Positions 1-12,076 of a stretch of 64,000 bases of DNA are shown in pieces. The position numbers were made by a program, and so were the translations under genes. The notes under the pieces are model-generated. The model did not search any database, was not told the origin of the DNA, and worked only from the letters and a program-made list of their open reading frames with translations. Numbering within the stretch: the stretch's first letter is position 1; each line of letters opens with the position of its first letter. The stretch comes from Varroa destructor (taxonomy: Eukaryota; Arthropoda; Arachnida; Mesostigmata; Varroidae): positions 5,117,858-5,181,857 of the forward strand of contig NW_019211454.1 of assembly GCF_002443255.2 (NCBI RefSeq), written 5' to 3'.

Positions 1-1467
1 AATGACCAACGGTGTATGCTTCGGTAAACCGATTTCCGGCCAGTCGATCGAAATATTCTGCTCTTCGTCTTTTATCGGCCAATAGTCCAACAGCGACTGG
101 AGCACAAGACATCCCATGTTAACCTTAGGGTCTTGACCTTCAGGTGGAGTCAGCCCAATTTCTCGGGCGGCCACCCACGCCGAGAAGCAATCCGGGTCTT
201 CAAGATGTATACACAACATGCCAGTTTTCAGATCAACAGTAAACCAATTTGGAACATAAATCATTCGGAATTGTTTTTTAACTTCGGCGTCAAAGTCAAT
301 CTTGCCCAAGTTCTCCCTGTGGCCTCGTAGTATATCGTAGATAGCTACACAATCATTTGTATCTTTGGTAAGTATATGGCGTTTATCGTTGAGTACCTTA
401 TACTGTCGGATACTGGCACTTCCTTTGATCGTTGCTACCGGTTTTTTCTCACTTCGATCAAGCGTACTGGCTGCCGTGCCGATTTTTTCATCTGCTAAAG
501 ACCATTTGCGCAAGCTCGAGTCCGTCGTTGCTACCCACAGATGGCCGTCATTTGTTAGGTGCATTCTCAGAATAGGGGCGTGTTCCACGCAAACAACATC
601 ACTGATTTCTGGACTTGATAGATGTGTTACGTAAACCTTCTTGTCACGGCCGCCTGAATAAACTTTACTAAAATTTGAATCTACTTGTAATGCCCAGACG
701 CCTTCTTGGTGGCAGCTAATCGTTTCTATGCATCGCTGTTGGCCAAGACTCCACAATTTCACGGTGCCATCCGAGCTCGCTGATAGACATCGCGATCCGT
801 CGTGGTTGAGCACAAGGGCACGAACATTGTCCGCGTGGCCGCGAAGCTTTGGCATTTTCTGCGTCGTACGCGGATCCCAGACGCGGATCACGCGCTCGGT
901 AGATCCACTAACGATCACCGTCCCTGACGGATTCATCGCTACCGAATAGATTGAATCCTTATTATCGGTAAGCGACGAGGTTGTCACTGTGTTGTTCGAT
1001 GCGCTTAGAGCAGTTAACGTGTTGGCATCCCATAAATAAATCACTTTGTCGAGTCCAGCGGATGCGACCCGCTCTTTGTCCTGTGCGTAGGCCAATGCTT
1101 TGACGTAATCTTTGTGTGTTCGAAGCGTCGATAAACACGAGCCCTTGTGAGCATTCCAAACTTTCACCGTTGTATCTGCGCTGGCGGAGATAAGGTAACG
1201 TCCACCACAACAAAGCACAATGTCATTCACCCAGTCAGTATGGTGTTCCATTGATTGTCCATACGTTGGCTCTCGTTGGCCGACGTTCCAAACTCGAATG
1301 ATGGAATCCCGACCGGCTGAGTATAGCAGTCCTAAATGAGGGTCGAATTGTAACGAGTTGATGCCTGATCGATGTTCGCGCTCCTGCGGTTCGCGGATTA
1401 CAAACGACAGTTGCGACTTTTTCCGCGTCCCGCCATGCGGACCTGCGCCCTTATGGCTTGCGGTCAT
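1..1467 (-). CDS. WDR48: WDR48 (UAF1) WD40-repeat protein, 5' part, truncated by window edge
   Basis: The minus strand reads as one open frame of 489 codons from an ATG at 1467 to the left edge, with no stop and no intron. The N-terminus ([13 protein letters not shown], then [33 protein letters not shown] residues in two blocks) matches animal WDR48 from the first residue, which fixes the start. Successive WD40 blades follow ([75 protein letters not shown]), then the linker and ancillary segment ([37 protein letters not shown]). In the known family WDR48 is about 670-680 residues and activates USP1, USP12 and USP46 in the DNA-damage response and endosomal traffic. The C-terminal SUMO-like domains would lie beyond position 1. 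Codon use is that of a live gene. The identification is very secure. Confidence 0.97.
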   Translation of the reverse strand, partial: MTASHKGAGPHGGTRKKSQLSFVIREPQEREHRSGINSLQFDPHLGLLYSAGRDSIIRVWNVGQREPTYGQSMEHHTDWVNDIVLCCGGRYLISASADTTVKVWNAHKGSCLSTLRTHKDYVKALAYAQDKERVASAGLDKVIYLWDANTLTALSASNNTVTTSSLTDNKDSIYSVAMNPSGTVIVSGSTERVIRVWDPRTTQKMPKLRGHADNVRALVLNHDGSRCLSASSDGTVKLWSLGQQRCIETISCHQEGVWALQVDSNFSKVYSGGRDKKVYVTHLSSPEISDVVCVEHAPILRMHLTNDGHLWVATTDSSLRKWSLADEKIGTAASTLDRSEKKPVATIKGSASIRQYKVLNDKRHILTKDTNDCVAIYDILRGHRENLGKIDFDAEVKKQFRMIYVPNWFTVDLKTGMLCIHLEDPDCFSAWVAAREIGLTPPEGQDPKVNMGCLVLQSLLDYWPIKDEEQNISIDWPEIGLPKHTPLVI

Positions 1468-3006
1468 CTAGAACCAATATGAAAATAAAAACACAGGCGC
1501 ATAGCCGTATGCCCAAAGTGGTACAGCGGCACACGTGCAGAGACAGCATTAGACAAGTAACCACTTACAGCGAAAATCGATTTCTGACCGTCACGTTCAG
1601 CCGGTTGATAACCAAAGCACGCACAACCTCCCCTTTTCGCCCATCATTATTTCAACGAGCATCAGAAAATAAATGATTTTATAGCATATAAACAGTAATA
1701 TTCAGGACACATACATTAGTTAGCTTCTGTTCGTTTCAGTAGAACTAGGGGCAAATCTGTTATAATAAAGAAAAACTTTGCAAAAATCGTGATGACCACA
1801 AACTGCATATAATGATCTATTCGGTGACAGTAGCAACGTTCGAGCTTAACTGACCCGCCTGTATCTCTTTATAGTTAGCACGATAAAAACCTTTTAGATT
1901 TTTATGCTGTTATTTCGATTCATCATTGAAAATTTTTTTATTTATGATATACCGCTGTCCGAACCTTTGCGAGGTGTGTTACGGCTCAATAGCACAAGGC
2001 CAGTGGCGCACTACATTGGAGATTAGCATTTCCACTATTACCGCCTACATTTCACCGTTTTGGCTCATGGGCAATCTGAGTTACTAATGACCATTGCAGT
2101 CATTTGTCCCGACATCACAATCGAGGATTCATTCGCGAGAAAGCGAGTGAGCAATATCTTTCTATCTATGTCGTGCCTATAGCCGTATCTTTGGGGGGGG
2201 GGGTCTGGGCAGGGTTGGACACGGGCAAAAGTTTATTAATAGCTGAGTGTTGGATCAGCCAGATTCGTTTGTGACTAATTATTGTCCGTTTATGAGGATG
2301 ATATTTGACAACAATTATCAAACTTTTTTGATCAAAATTTGAGAAAAGCTTATAAATGTAAAAATTAGGTGGAAATATTTTAACTTTTGAGGTGGAGGTC
2401 AGTGTTGGACCTATCTATTTGATGGAGAACGCACCTTCTATGTCCAACTTCGCTCGGATCGACCTCAGTACGTTGTAAACACCAACTCTTTCTCGGATTA
2501 TGGAGCGTATTTGGTGCGAAGCTGACGACGATTTCTTCAATAGTATTATTTCACCTTCTCCAAGAAATTTCATTTAAATGCCATCCGCGTCATTTCACGA
2601 GTGAGTTCTTGTCCATGGTTAATGTTTAATTGTTTTCGCGGTTTTAAACTGAACGTTCGCCCTTTTTGGACGATAGCCGGCAGCACTGGACGGGTGCATC
2701 AAGCAGCAGGAAACGCAATAAAGCTAAATAGTTAAAGCCATAAGCAGGATTGGAAATTTCTGGCGCGAACCCTGTCTCGCATTAGAAATTTTCTGTTTGT
2801 GCGTATCGCTGTTTATTTTTTTTCATGAAGTCTGCCGTTGTAAATCGCGTTGCAAATTGAGAGGGCTCTTAACACACATATTCTTAGTACTGGCTCTATC
2901 GGTTCTATTAGAATCGGAGCTTGTGGTCCGTGTTGAAAGTGTCGAAGTGGATGTCGAAATCTGCTATAATCGTTCCAGCTGATACGCGGACAGTATTCTC
3001 ACAACT
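1468..3006. other. Divergent intergenic region between WDR48 and PSMG4
   Basis: About 1.5 kb separates the two start codons, which face away from each other. It must hold the WDR48 5' leader and promoter (minus) and the PSMG4 leader and promoter (plus). I see no convincing TATA box for either gene. An 11-base G tract lies at 2193-2203. No further gene is supported here. Confidence 0.6.
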
Positions 3007-3390
3007 ATGGCTTCAAATAGAACGGACGAGTTTACCGCGGCAGCGTTTCACGGACGATTGAACCAACAGGACGTACACTTCCACGTTATACGGATGTCCC
3101 AGGCGTTTTTCCTTTGGATTGGTGATGACTCAAAACAGCTTAATGATCTCGCCGTGGCAATGCCTCCTTTATCTGTCGGTGGTAGTGTGAGTCCCGGAGT
3201 TTCGACGAGGCTTATTGGTAATAATTCTATGGATGCCCTTAGCCAAAGTATTGCACAGAAACTCGCAAAGAGAACAGGCTGCCAAGTTTTTGTCAGTGTA
3301 AATCTAAAGAACGTTGATAAGAGTGCTGAGCTCGAACTGCAAAAGAGAATCATCGAGGAGTTGACCATTAATCCGAGAGCGTTTAAGTAG
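3007..3390 (+). CDS. PSMG4: Proteasome assembly chaperone 4 (PSMG4/PAC4)
   Basis: A complete single-exon gene of 127 codons with an ATG at 3007 and TAG at 3388-3390. The product resembles animal PSMG4, which is about 123 residues. The family core is visible as VHFHVIRMSQAFFLWIGD at residues 23-40, followed by LNDLAVAMPPL, a serine- and glycine-containing loop, and near the C-terminus LAKRTGCQVFVSVNLKN and a final charged helix. In known biology PAC4 pairs with PAC3 to guide assembly of the 20S alpha ring and leaves before maturation. It is cytosolic and has no signal peptide or membrane segment. The start is the first ATG of the frame and gives the family length. An AATAAA lies about 215 bases downstream. 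It is divergent from WDR48. Confidence 0.95.
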   Translation: MASNRTDEFTAAAFHGRLNQQDVHFHVIRMSQAFFLWIGDDSKQLNDLAVAMPPLSVGGSVSPGVSTRLIGNNSMDALSQSIAQKLAKRTGCQVFVSVNLKNVDKSAELELQKRIIEELTINPRAFK

Positions 3391-3605
3391 ACTGCGACCA
3401 CGTTATAAATAGGGGTAATAACTAGCAAGTACAAGAAGTCCTTTAAGGGTTCATGTTCAGTGATCAGTTGATAACTGTCGTGCCTCTGCAAGCTAGGCTT
3501 CTACGGAAATTAAGCGAATAACTATAGAGCCGTGCGTGTGTTACTCACGCGATAAACAAATTGCCCTCAGGGAGCTTCAAATTAAATCAATATTTATTCT
3601 TCACA

Positions 3606-3611
3606 AATAAA
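3606..3611 (+). terminator. Likely polyadenylation signal of PSMG4
   Basis: A canonical AATAAA occurs about 215 bases after the PSMG4 stop codon on the same strand. The assignment rests on position and sequence only. Confidence 0.45.
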
Positions 3612-4371
3612 ATTCAGACGTATGTTATATATGAATGAAGAACGACATTTTTGTTTTCCTTCACTTGAAGCGAGACTTTGTCGAAGGTTTATATTTCTGT
3701 AATGCTTTTCGTATTCTGTTACTCTGTCTATTGTTACCTCGGGGTTCGGGTATTTTACATGATATAGATTATTTATGGAAGTATTCGATCAGTTAGAATT
3801 TCAGGTTAAGTGAATCAGGACAGCTATATTGAGATCCAGTTTCTTTTTGATAGACTATCGATGTAACTAGAATCAATAAAAGGTTCCCGTTGTTGACCAT
3901 ATGATTTCAGCAGAATATCAGAAACATATTAAAGCATAGCTGTTGTAATGATAAGATTAAGATATAAGAACTGTAGGCCACATATATAATTGGTAAAGAT
4001 GAATATATGATAGCTTATTTTAATATATTTTAGGACCACTACTCTCTAGCATTGTTATATAACTAAGAGTTACTGATCTTACTTATACACATAACATGGT
4101 CAGTAGTAATTAGCGATTTGTTTCGCCTCCATTGCCTAATTTTTTTATAACGACAATCTACGGAGGCTTATTATTCTACTGTTGCCTACGAATATTTGAT
4201 AAGCGCTACCGTAGTTCAGTTACGGTATGAGGGCTTTTGAGTACCGCCTAAACATTTCAAACGTAGCCAAACATACAACGATTACAATTAATACGGTTCT
4301 TGTTGTCCTATGTTGCTTGCTTTTTATTTTCGGTGGATCCGTCGAACGACTGTTCAGCCTTCCTTTGGCCA

Positions 4372-4389
4372 TCTCCCAGCGCTGGGAGA
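4372..4389. repeat. Perfect 18-base palindrome
   Basis: TCTCCCAGCGCTGGGAGA is its own reverse complement, giving 9-base arms with no loop. It is one of many short inverted repeats in the window. Confidence 0.9.
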
Positions 4390-6551
4390 AGGCGAATTTT
4401 AACCGTCACAGAGGTTCTTACGGGCTCCGGGAAGACTGCGCAGGTAGCGTCATCAGCAAGTATGTACCGAGAGAAAGAGTCGTAATAAACCTATGCCGAA
4501 TCTTAATTCTAAAACGAATTTTCATTTCATGAAAAATAATCCAACCACTAACTCGGCCTTGCCTCTTCGGTATTCAAATTATTGAGTAGAGATTGCATAG
4601 AAGAGATCGCCATAGATATGTGCGAATTCTCACAGGTTATTATGCTGCGTAGAGTGCTCACTATAAATTATCATCGTTTGTCTTTTATTTTTGTAGCATT
4701 TCCGCCGAAGATACTGATCTTCAAAGCGAGTACGCTGAATCTCTTTGCAGTGACTACAGCGCGACTTCATATACTTGCATAGCATCAACTGAGAAGTCTA
4801 TTAGGTTCTTATGTCTTAAGAGTGCCTGTGCGTCTTCAGTCGCGCCGGTAGATTCCAACGTCACCAGACCAGGTTCAGCTTATCATTTTCATCTTAATGA
4901 TATGGTGATTAGCCCAAGCATTTTAAACGTTTACATGGAGAGGCCAACACATTGCCAGTGTCATAGGTCAATTATGAACTAGTCTATGATCTGGAATAGC
5001 TAGACATTTGTGAAAATTAAATATTTATTTGAAAAAGGCCAGCTGTAGAAATTTGTACACCAATCATTTTGCGTGCGCAAGCTATTTTTCTTAGAGATAA
5101 TTAACAAATAGCTAAAAACAAATAGGTGTGTTTGATCATTGTTTTACGACAATTGTGTTGTTTTTGTTAACTTTGTGACGAAATTCTGCAGCTTTCATTC
5201 AGGTCTTGGAAAGCGTTATTAAATATTGAGCTATGTTAATTCAATTGTGTCTTTTGCCTTAGATCAGTCCGCAGATAATGCCAGAGCCGTTTGAATTATC
5301 GAGATGTCAGCCATAGCTAGTTAAATGAACTAATCGTAATAGCTGCGTTATGGTGCGAAATAGTTAGAGTTTTAAATTTGCCGCCGAAAATCAAAAGCAA
5401 ATCTAAGGTAAGCAGCCGGAACATTTGATCAAGTCAACGTCATTTTTGTATTTGGTAAATTGTTACGGTAGTACGTAAATATACGTAGGTGTGATATGTC
5501 AGAATCGCAATAGGCTCAGCGTCGACGTAGGTGAGCAGGAGCCTAATAAACTTATGAGGCGAACATTTCATCTTTGGAACAAGGTTGACGTAGACAAGTA
5601 CGACTTGAAGTTTGCGGCAAAAGATTTTGAACAGTTAGCGGCACCAACTGTATTTTGCGATCAACTACCTGTTGGTCGAAATATGTGGATGGACATTTAG
5701 ATTTCACATAGCAGCGAACTTAATCAAATGTGTCAACTGTGTGTACCTCATTTATCAACCGACCCTATGGTAAATGTTCTGTGGTAGTAGAAGACGTTGC
5801 TTATAAATCGAGACTACATCAAGACGAGTCTGTGCGAAATGTGATCATTGACTGCCAATTCTATTCAGGCTCTTACACCTGTAAGGATCGGCCCATTTTG
5901 CAACACCGGACTCTGAAATACATTCGCTGGTTATTGACAGCTAGTCCATATTACGCAGTGATAAATATTTTCACACTGCTTCTATAATATACTGTATATA
6001 CACAGATTTATTCGCAAGCAGCTAAAGCCGTATGACACAATACGGCATCCAAAAAACCCGTAATTTTTGTCATGTCATTATGACATTGGATATTTCCAGG
6101 CACAGACTTTAGACCTGTGCCGTCTTTGAAGTCGAGCTGCATAACAGAAGGTCGTTAATAAGATCGATAGCTGCTCTATAGGACCTGAGCTCGAACTAAG
6201 TTTTACTGCTTGAAATAGTAGAAGTGTGTCAGTATACCGGATGAGGCCTTCGTGTTATTTTCTTTTAGTTATCTTTCCAAAGCATGATTTTTGACGCGAA
6301 TACGATGGGGGAAACGAACCTCATACGTAACGGAGAATCGATATACGGTAAATTAAAGCGTTATTGCAATGCGCGAGGCAATTGAACCTTCAAGTCAGAC
6401 AAAGTGAACAGGATAAGTCGTATTGCATTCGTTATATCCGGCCACATCTGTCAAAAAAACCTGTCTTTATACATAAAGGCTTAACCTGACCAGGTTATCA
6501 TTGAATTTGTCAGTTTTAGTGCAGCTTGCTACACAATGTAATCCAGAGGAA

Positions 6552-6595
6552 TCTAGGAGAACAAAGTGGCAGTGATGTCACCTTGTTCTCCTAGA
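6552..6595. repeat. Inverted repeat, 13-bp outer stem
   Basis: TCTAGGAGAACAA at 6552-6564 is exactly reversed as TTGTTCTCCTAGA at 6583-6595. The 18-base centre extends the pairing with GTG..CAC after one mismatch. No gene overlaps it with support. Confidence 0.9.
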
Positions 6596-8946
6596 AACAG
6601 CATAAAGGCTCCAGAAAGCGTGTTTGCCTTTCCAGTGTATGACCAGGTAAATGATGGCAAAACTTCCTCAGTTCTATTTAAGTATATGGAATTCGCTTGC
6701 CATTGTTCCATCGTCAAAGCAGATGACGAGATCTTAGAGGCTACCAGGATGAGCTCAGTTTTTTGTCAGCCTATGGTCAGCTATAGGAACGTTGTTTAGT
6801 GCTATAACGAATAGGCCCAGCGATTTTAGTGTGACGAACGGACAAACCCTAACTCCAGGTCCCGCTTGGAAGTATAACGTCTAGTAGAGACAAGTGGTTT
6901 ATAACAGTAACATGTGCGAAGCGGAACATTGTGCAAAACTTGTTCAAAGCGAGAGTGCCCCGTGACCAATTAGTTCATATATGTGTTATCTTCATGTACA
7001 GGAATTGTACAATAGATCTTTACACTAACGAGAATCATGACTACGGTTGCTGTAAAATCTGTGCATGAGGCGCACGTACGGTCTCCATAGGTCAGATAAA
7101 AATCATTACGGTTCGATAAACCCACATATAAATAGAGCTATTTAATGATTACAGCAGCTGAACATTTTAGATTTAGATAGCACTGCCTGTGTGGCCTTCT
7201 ATTGAATTATACGACTCTCGTCAACAAGCGATTCGGTGCGTCTCGTCCGCAACGGAAGCGATAGCTAACAATCAATGTTCTTATGCTCTTAGTCGTTCCA
7301 GACCCTTGAGTAGTCCGCATGAAATCACTATGATTACGATAGACATCTGATTAAATTAGTGTACGTTCGCTACAACCATTCCCTAAGGACTGGACAAACA
7401 TCCTTTGTGGAGAAGATCTAGAGAAACAGCGTCTGCAAGGGCGTCGTATACATAAAAGAAGCGTGGGTACAGCAAAGTTCTGTTATTATAACTGCGTTAG
7501 GCAAAAAGGGTCAACAGGAATCGTGGTTTATTTACCTAGAAATGTGTTTTTGTTTGAGATGCGCTAACTGCTTGCAAACAAATAACTCACTAAATAAATA
7601 ATGCGTAACTCTCCGTGTCACCATACTATGCCTCTCGGTATCGATGCTGCCATAAAGCGATCGTAGCTCTTTCAGCTTAATTGTATGATCCCTTTAGTCA
7701 TTGTTAGATTACCTGGCTCTAGAAGCGACTAAGGCTCCTTCACAACATTAAGTTATCATATTTGAGTCCGCTTAATTTGAATAAAATTGTCGAATTTTCT
7801 ATGCTCATTATAAACGGGCGAATTCCCTATTATCAAGATGTTTCTTCGCGAGCTATAAAAGATGTCTACAGAAGTACATACAAGAATAGAATGTCTTTAA
7901 TGCATTAATCCGATTAATAAATTTACTTGAGTCCCTAAATATGGGCCGTGGATGTGCCAGGAGACATCTCCTTGGGCACGCTCGAGGAAACACGTGAATT
8001 AAATGGTAAGAATTTTGGATACATAGTCATGTACGACACGTGTATAGTCGCAACGGAAAGATCTTAGGTGGCTAGTACAGCATTTGCTCCCAATGTGTAC
8101 AATTGCAGTTTCCCACGCATTGTGTTGTAATTGATTTAACAAATGTTAATAATATAACTTAGTCTACCTGAAAAACGTATCCCTTGGCATCTGCCGGGAT
8201 CTGGGGGTAACTTAATTATCTTGTTATAGGTAGGACACGCCAAGGAATGTCGTCTCTGCTAGCACGTACTGCGGCGAATAGGTGTGACCAGAGCCTGCGT
8301 TCAAGCAAAATGGTGTAGAAATAAGTCAAGTTTTTATTTTTTCAGGCCTATACAAAGGAAAATAGCCCAATTAGTTTTACCTACTAAATTGGTCGTACTT
8401 TATTTCATTTTCAAAGTTCACCCCGCTATGAATGAAACTTATTCAACGATGTACAATAGGAGTATATATGGTTCAGTATGCTATGACCAGTCTTTACAGA
8501 GGAATTATATGCTGAAGATGTCATACGGATACCGTTAATAGGAACCTAGATCTGTCAAAATGTTTTGATTGTATCATTGATTCTATGTTAACAACGTACA
8601 AAATTCAGTTTGATGCTAAAGCACACTAGAGGTCCTTTTTTGTAGGGTTTATAGACAGAAAATCAATGTTGCCCTAGATTTGGGGATCAACAAAGAGCAA
8701 CAAAGAGTAAATTCAACAGTGTTTAGCAAAATAAAACGTTAGTAAGGTAAATTAAAAATGAATCATAGATAAATGTTATATCTTCAGAAATGAAAACACA
8801 GCACGTATATTGAGACTTGAAACACATCAAATTGTTATATTATGAAATCACGAAAGCCAGTAGAAGTTCGATTCTTCGAAAATAGGATTATTGAAATCGA
8901 TTAAATAACACGATCTAGACGTTTACTTCATAGAATTTTGTTGGCT

Positions 8947-9811
8947 ATGCAATGGATACAACTAACCCGAAGGAGAGTAGTTCGCAGCCATTATTATAAC
9001 GGCAGATTTTGTGCTTGTTTACATTTTGTTTTCACATATCAGAGTAACAAACCAAAACGGTCGAAGAGGCAAAGTGTGATCTCTTCAAAATCCGGCCGAA
9101 TCATGAGCTTGCTGCTCATAGTTGGTGTGGCTGCTTTTGCCAGTTTTATGTACAATGTGCCAATAATGCAAAAGGTTGAAATTAAATCACTTCAGGAATC
9201 GCTCAACAGAAACGTTTACTGCCAACAACATGCCGTTGACGGTGAGTAACGAATCGAGTTTTTCTATGCTATCAACTAGGATAAGACGAGGTATACCTTG
9301 AGCAGTGGTTATTAATGAAAACTGTCCTTTTGTTATCGTCTCAATTGAAGAACTGATGCGTCATATCCGCCAATACACGGCCATGGAGTGGAAGGGCCTC
9401 GTACTTCTGGTTCTAGCCGGACCCGAAGGATGCGGTAAAACCCACACGATAAACACAATGGCTGAAGTGAACCCCAGTTGGACGAAGATCGTAGTTACTC
9501 ATGAGCAGGTATGGAACCACCCCATCTGACGAGAGTGCTGAGCAGCTGAACCACAAAAACACCTAAAGTCTAATAAGAGCAACGAAAACGCATCTTATAA
9601 TTAAGTTCTGCCTATGTATTTACACAATATCAAATAAGTTGCAAAGAATTAGTCACGAAAAAATTGATCATTCAATTTTACTCTTACTCAGATGCTAATG
9701 TAAAAATCAAATAGACTTACATCAATTTTACTTCAAGTGCTGCTGTGAATATGTCCCCCGCCGAGCTTTGAGCTCATAACCCAGTAAGTGAACGGAGAAC
9801 ATTTGAAAATT

Positions 9812-9876
<65 letters not shown>

Positions 9877-12076
9877 ACCTGCTGTGTAAACTCATCAATG
9901 CCTACGATTTCTATATTTCCATTTATATAATATAAAAGGACTTGAGAACTTACATTGACAGCAATACAAACGATATCAAACCTGATTATATGCCCTTACC
10001 TGGTAGGATAATACTATATCGTAGTACGATATAGTATTATCCTACCAGAACACAGATTGAAAGCCAAAAAGTTATATTAAATTATAACTCAACCTGTTTT
10101 TTGTATTTTCTGTTATAATAACTATAGGGATATCTGAACAAACTGGGTGAGGAGGAGTTCATATCAAATATTCGCAGAAAAATCCATTCCTCAAGACTGA
10201 ACTTCATTTTTGTCGATGACGCTCAGCCGCTCCGGGAGGGCACGCCGTTTGTCGAAATGAAGCTTAAACCCCTTTTAGCGAGCCTTAAGTTGGAGAATAC
10301 TCTTATTTTTGTCGTGGTAACAATGCTATCAAAGGACGATAAAGTGGTAAGTATCCAATCTCTTCGCAGATGCTGAAGTCTTTAAGAAGTTGTTGTCAGT
10401 TGTTAGGATTCAAGAGTATATTTTTCTTTTTGTAATCATAAATTAAGTTTGTCGTTAATGGTAGTAATTATACTTAGTATGTGATACTCATATTACGGTA
10501 AGCTGCTTTAGGCTAGACCACAGTGAACATAAGCGATGCCATCTTCTTAAGCTTTCTCCGAGACACATGGTTTTGTCTCAGATTGAAATTAGCTAGGGCA
10601 GTCACGTAGGCTGCCACGCAGACAAGTCCTTCGTTATAGCTTTTCTCTCTGTTTGCATTAAGTGCTGAGACCGAGTTGATCACGGTGGTACTTAGATAGG
10701 ACTAGAATCTCATGGTGCTAAGATGAGACCATACTAGTCCCAATCTTGGGTTGGTATTAACGTCTATGGGCTCCTTGCCCGGCCAAGACTTTAGAACTGG
10801 GGGCACTTTTGAATCAATGTCTCCAAACAGTGTAAGTGGCATTAAAGTATTCTGTTTAGACACTAGACAGCTGGGCACACTTTCTTTTCTAGGGGCTCTT
10901 CCTTAGTCAATTTGTGAGCAATGATAGATGTCTAGATAACGGATTCCCACAACTCCATTAAGTACCTGGTAACGCTAGTAGGTAATTAGTTAACAATCGC
11001 TAACCCAGCTTAAAGATTGTCCCCGTATACCAAATTCAGAGAATTGCAGCCTTAAGTCTGTCGGTTCACGCGTCTGCAGAACATACATCAGTAAAGCTAA
11101 ATTTACTAATTTCGAAGTATTCGCACTTTAATACTTAACGATGTAATATAAAGGTGGAGCACAAATTGCAAAATAACCCGATTTTTTATGTATTAGTACG
11201 CTCATGATTCTGTTGTTGGCGTACAACTTTTCTCTTCTTATTTCTCTTCTGTAGTATCTTTGATATCACGCCACGGCCAGCTAAATTAGTATTTAGGCAT
11301 TAAAGTCTGTGCTAAACGGATGATGACGACATTTTCAATAGTATTAAAGGCATCTAGCTTTACTGAACTTGAAGATTCTTTGCGTATATATATATATTGC
11401 AGAGTATGCCAACATTTTTGACGGATGAATTTGAATGCCGAATAATTCCCTATGAAGGACTAAATCGAACCTGTGTGGAGCGCTGTGTTCTAGATGTCAT
11501 AATGGCGTTAGATCATCACCCCCACCAAGACGATTTCGAGGGTTTAATGAGAAGATTCGATTTCGAGGATAACGGCAGGGATCAAAAGGTAATAGCATTT
11601 ACCTCGAAAATCCATGTACCTTAAAATCCAAATGTGGATAGCATCCTTTCGAAAATCTATTTTGTTATTTTTCTTTTGTTTAGCCCTTGCGGGACTCGGA
11701 TCCGTCATATTCTGTTTGAGTTGTTTGTTTCTTTGATATTAGAGGCACCAAATTGCCCGCATTGCCATTCCAGATATATAAAATTATCTTTAGTTATATG
11801 TGCACCCAAGAAGGCGAAACTTACTGGTACGAATCGAGAATTTGATGAGGAGTGGAAAACCATCGATATATAAATAACAAAATAACGTAATTTATTGGGA
11901 GGTCCAAGCGTCTATATTGTGTGATCTTGGGGAGGACGTTACAATATTGTATTTTCTATGAAAACTTTTAGGTATCCGTCAACGGCTGTAAATCGGTGCC
12001 TATTAAAGTTGCCCTTTATCTCGAAGGTGATCCTCCGATCTACAACGATTCAGAAGGCGACCGGACACTGTCATAG
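8947..12076 (+). CDS. Torsin-family AAA+ ATPase-like protein, five exons
   Basis: Coding exons are 8947-9241, 9306-9508, 10128-10346, 11403-11588 and 11972-12076. All junctions have GT..AG ends and compatible phases (1,0,0,0), giving 335 codons, close to torsin length. Residues 1-51 are basic, 52-71 form one membrane segment (SLLLIVGVAAFASF), and LQESLNRNVYCQQHAVD matches the torsin helix before the AAA core. Walker A is GPEGCGKT (137-144), Walker B FIFVDD (192-197), and the torsin hallmark GCK is at 306-308 (VNGCKSVPIK). Known torsins act in the ER lumen and nuclear envelope with LAP1/LULL1 cofactors. Oddities: torsin-A has Asn where this Walker A ends in Thr, the Walker B Glu is Asp, and the sensor-1 Asn is not evident. 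About 40 residues between sensor 1 and the small domain are missing at the exon 3/4 junction. The 5' end is uncertain: a strong acceptor ends at 9042, so residues 1-32 may be intron. Confidence 0.85.
9816..9874. repeat. (TA)n microsatellite in torsin-like intron 2
   Basis: About 29 uninterrupted TA units inside the intron between coding exons 2 and 3. Such a tract is likely length-variable; no function is implied. Confidence 0.95.
10000..10048. repeat. Perfect 22-bp hairpin with 5-base loop, in torsin-like intron 2
   Basis: The arms at 10000-10021 and 10027-10048 are exact reverse complements, separated only by TAGTA. It lies in the same intron as the TA tract, about 80 bases before exon 3. 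A perfect stem this long is not expected by chance. Candidate origins are a fold-back or template-switch mutation, or a very small element. A precursor small RNA is less likely because the loop is so short. Confidence 0.95.

Larger units (their letters stand above)
3612..8946. other. AT-rich intergenic DNA, no supported gene
   Basis: More than 5 kb between PSMG4 and the torsin-like gene. Open frames here (for example near 4227, 5491, 5730 and 6566) are under about 100 codons. Several begin only at non-ATG codons, and none resembles a known family. Two inverted repeats (4372-4389 and 6552-6595) are listed separately. The stretch may hold torsin-like leader exons, because a strong acceptor lies inside the first coding segment of that gene. 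Confidence 0.6.
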
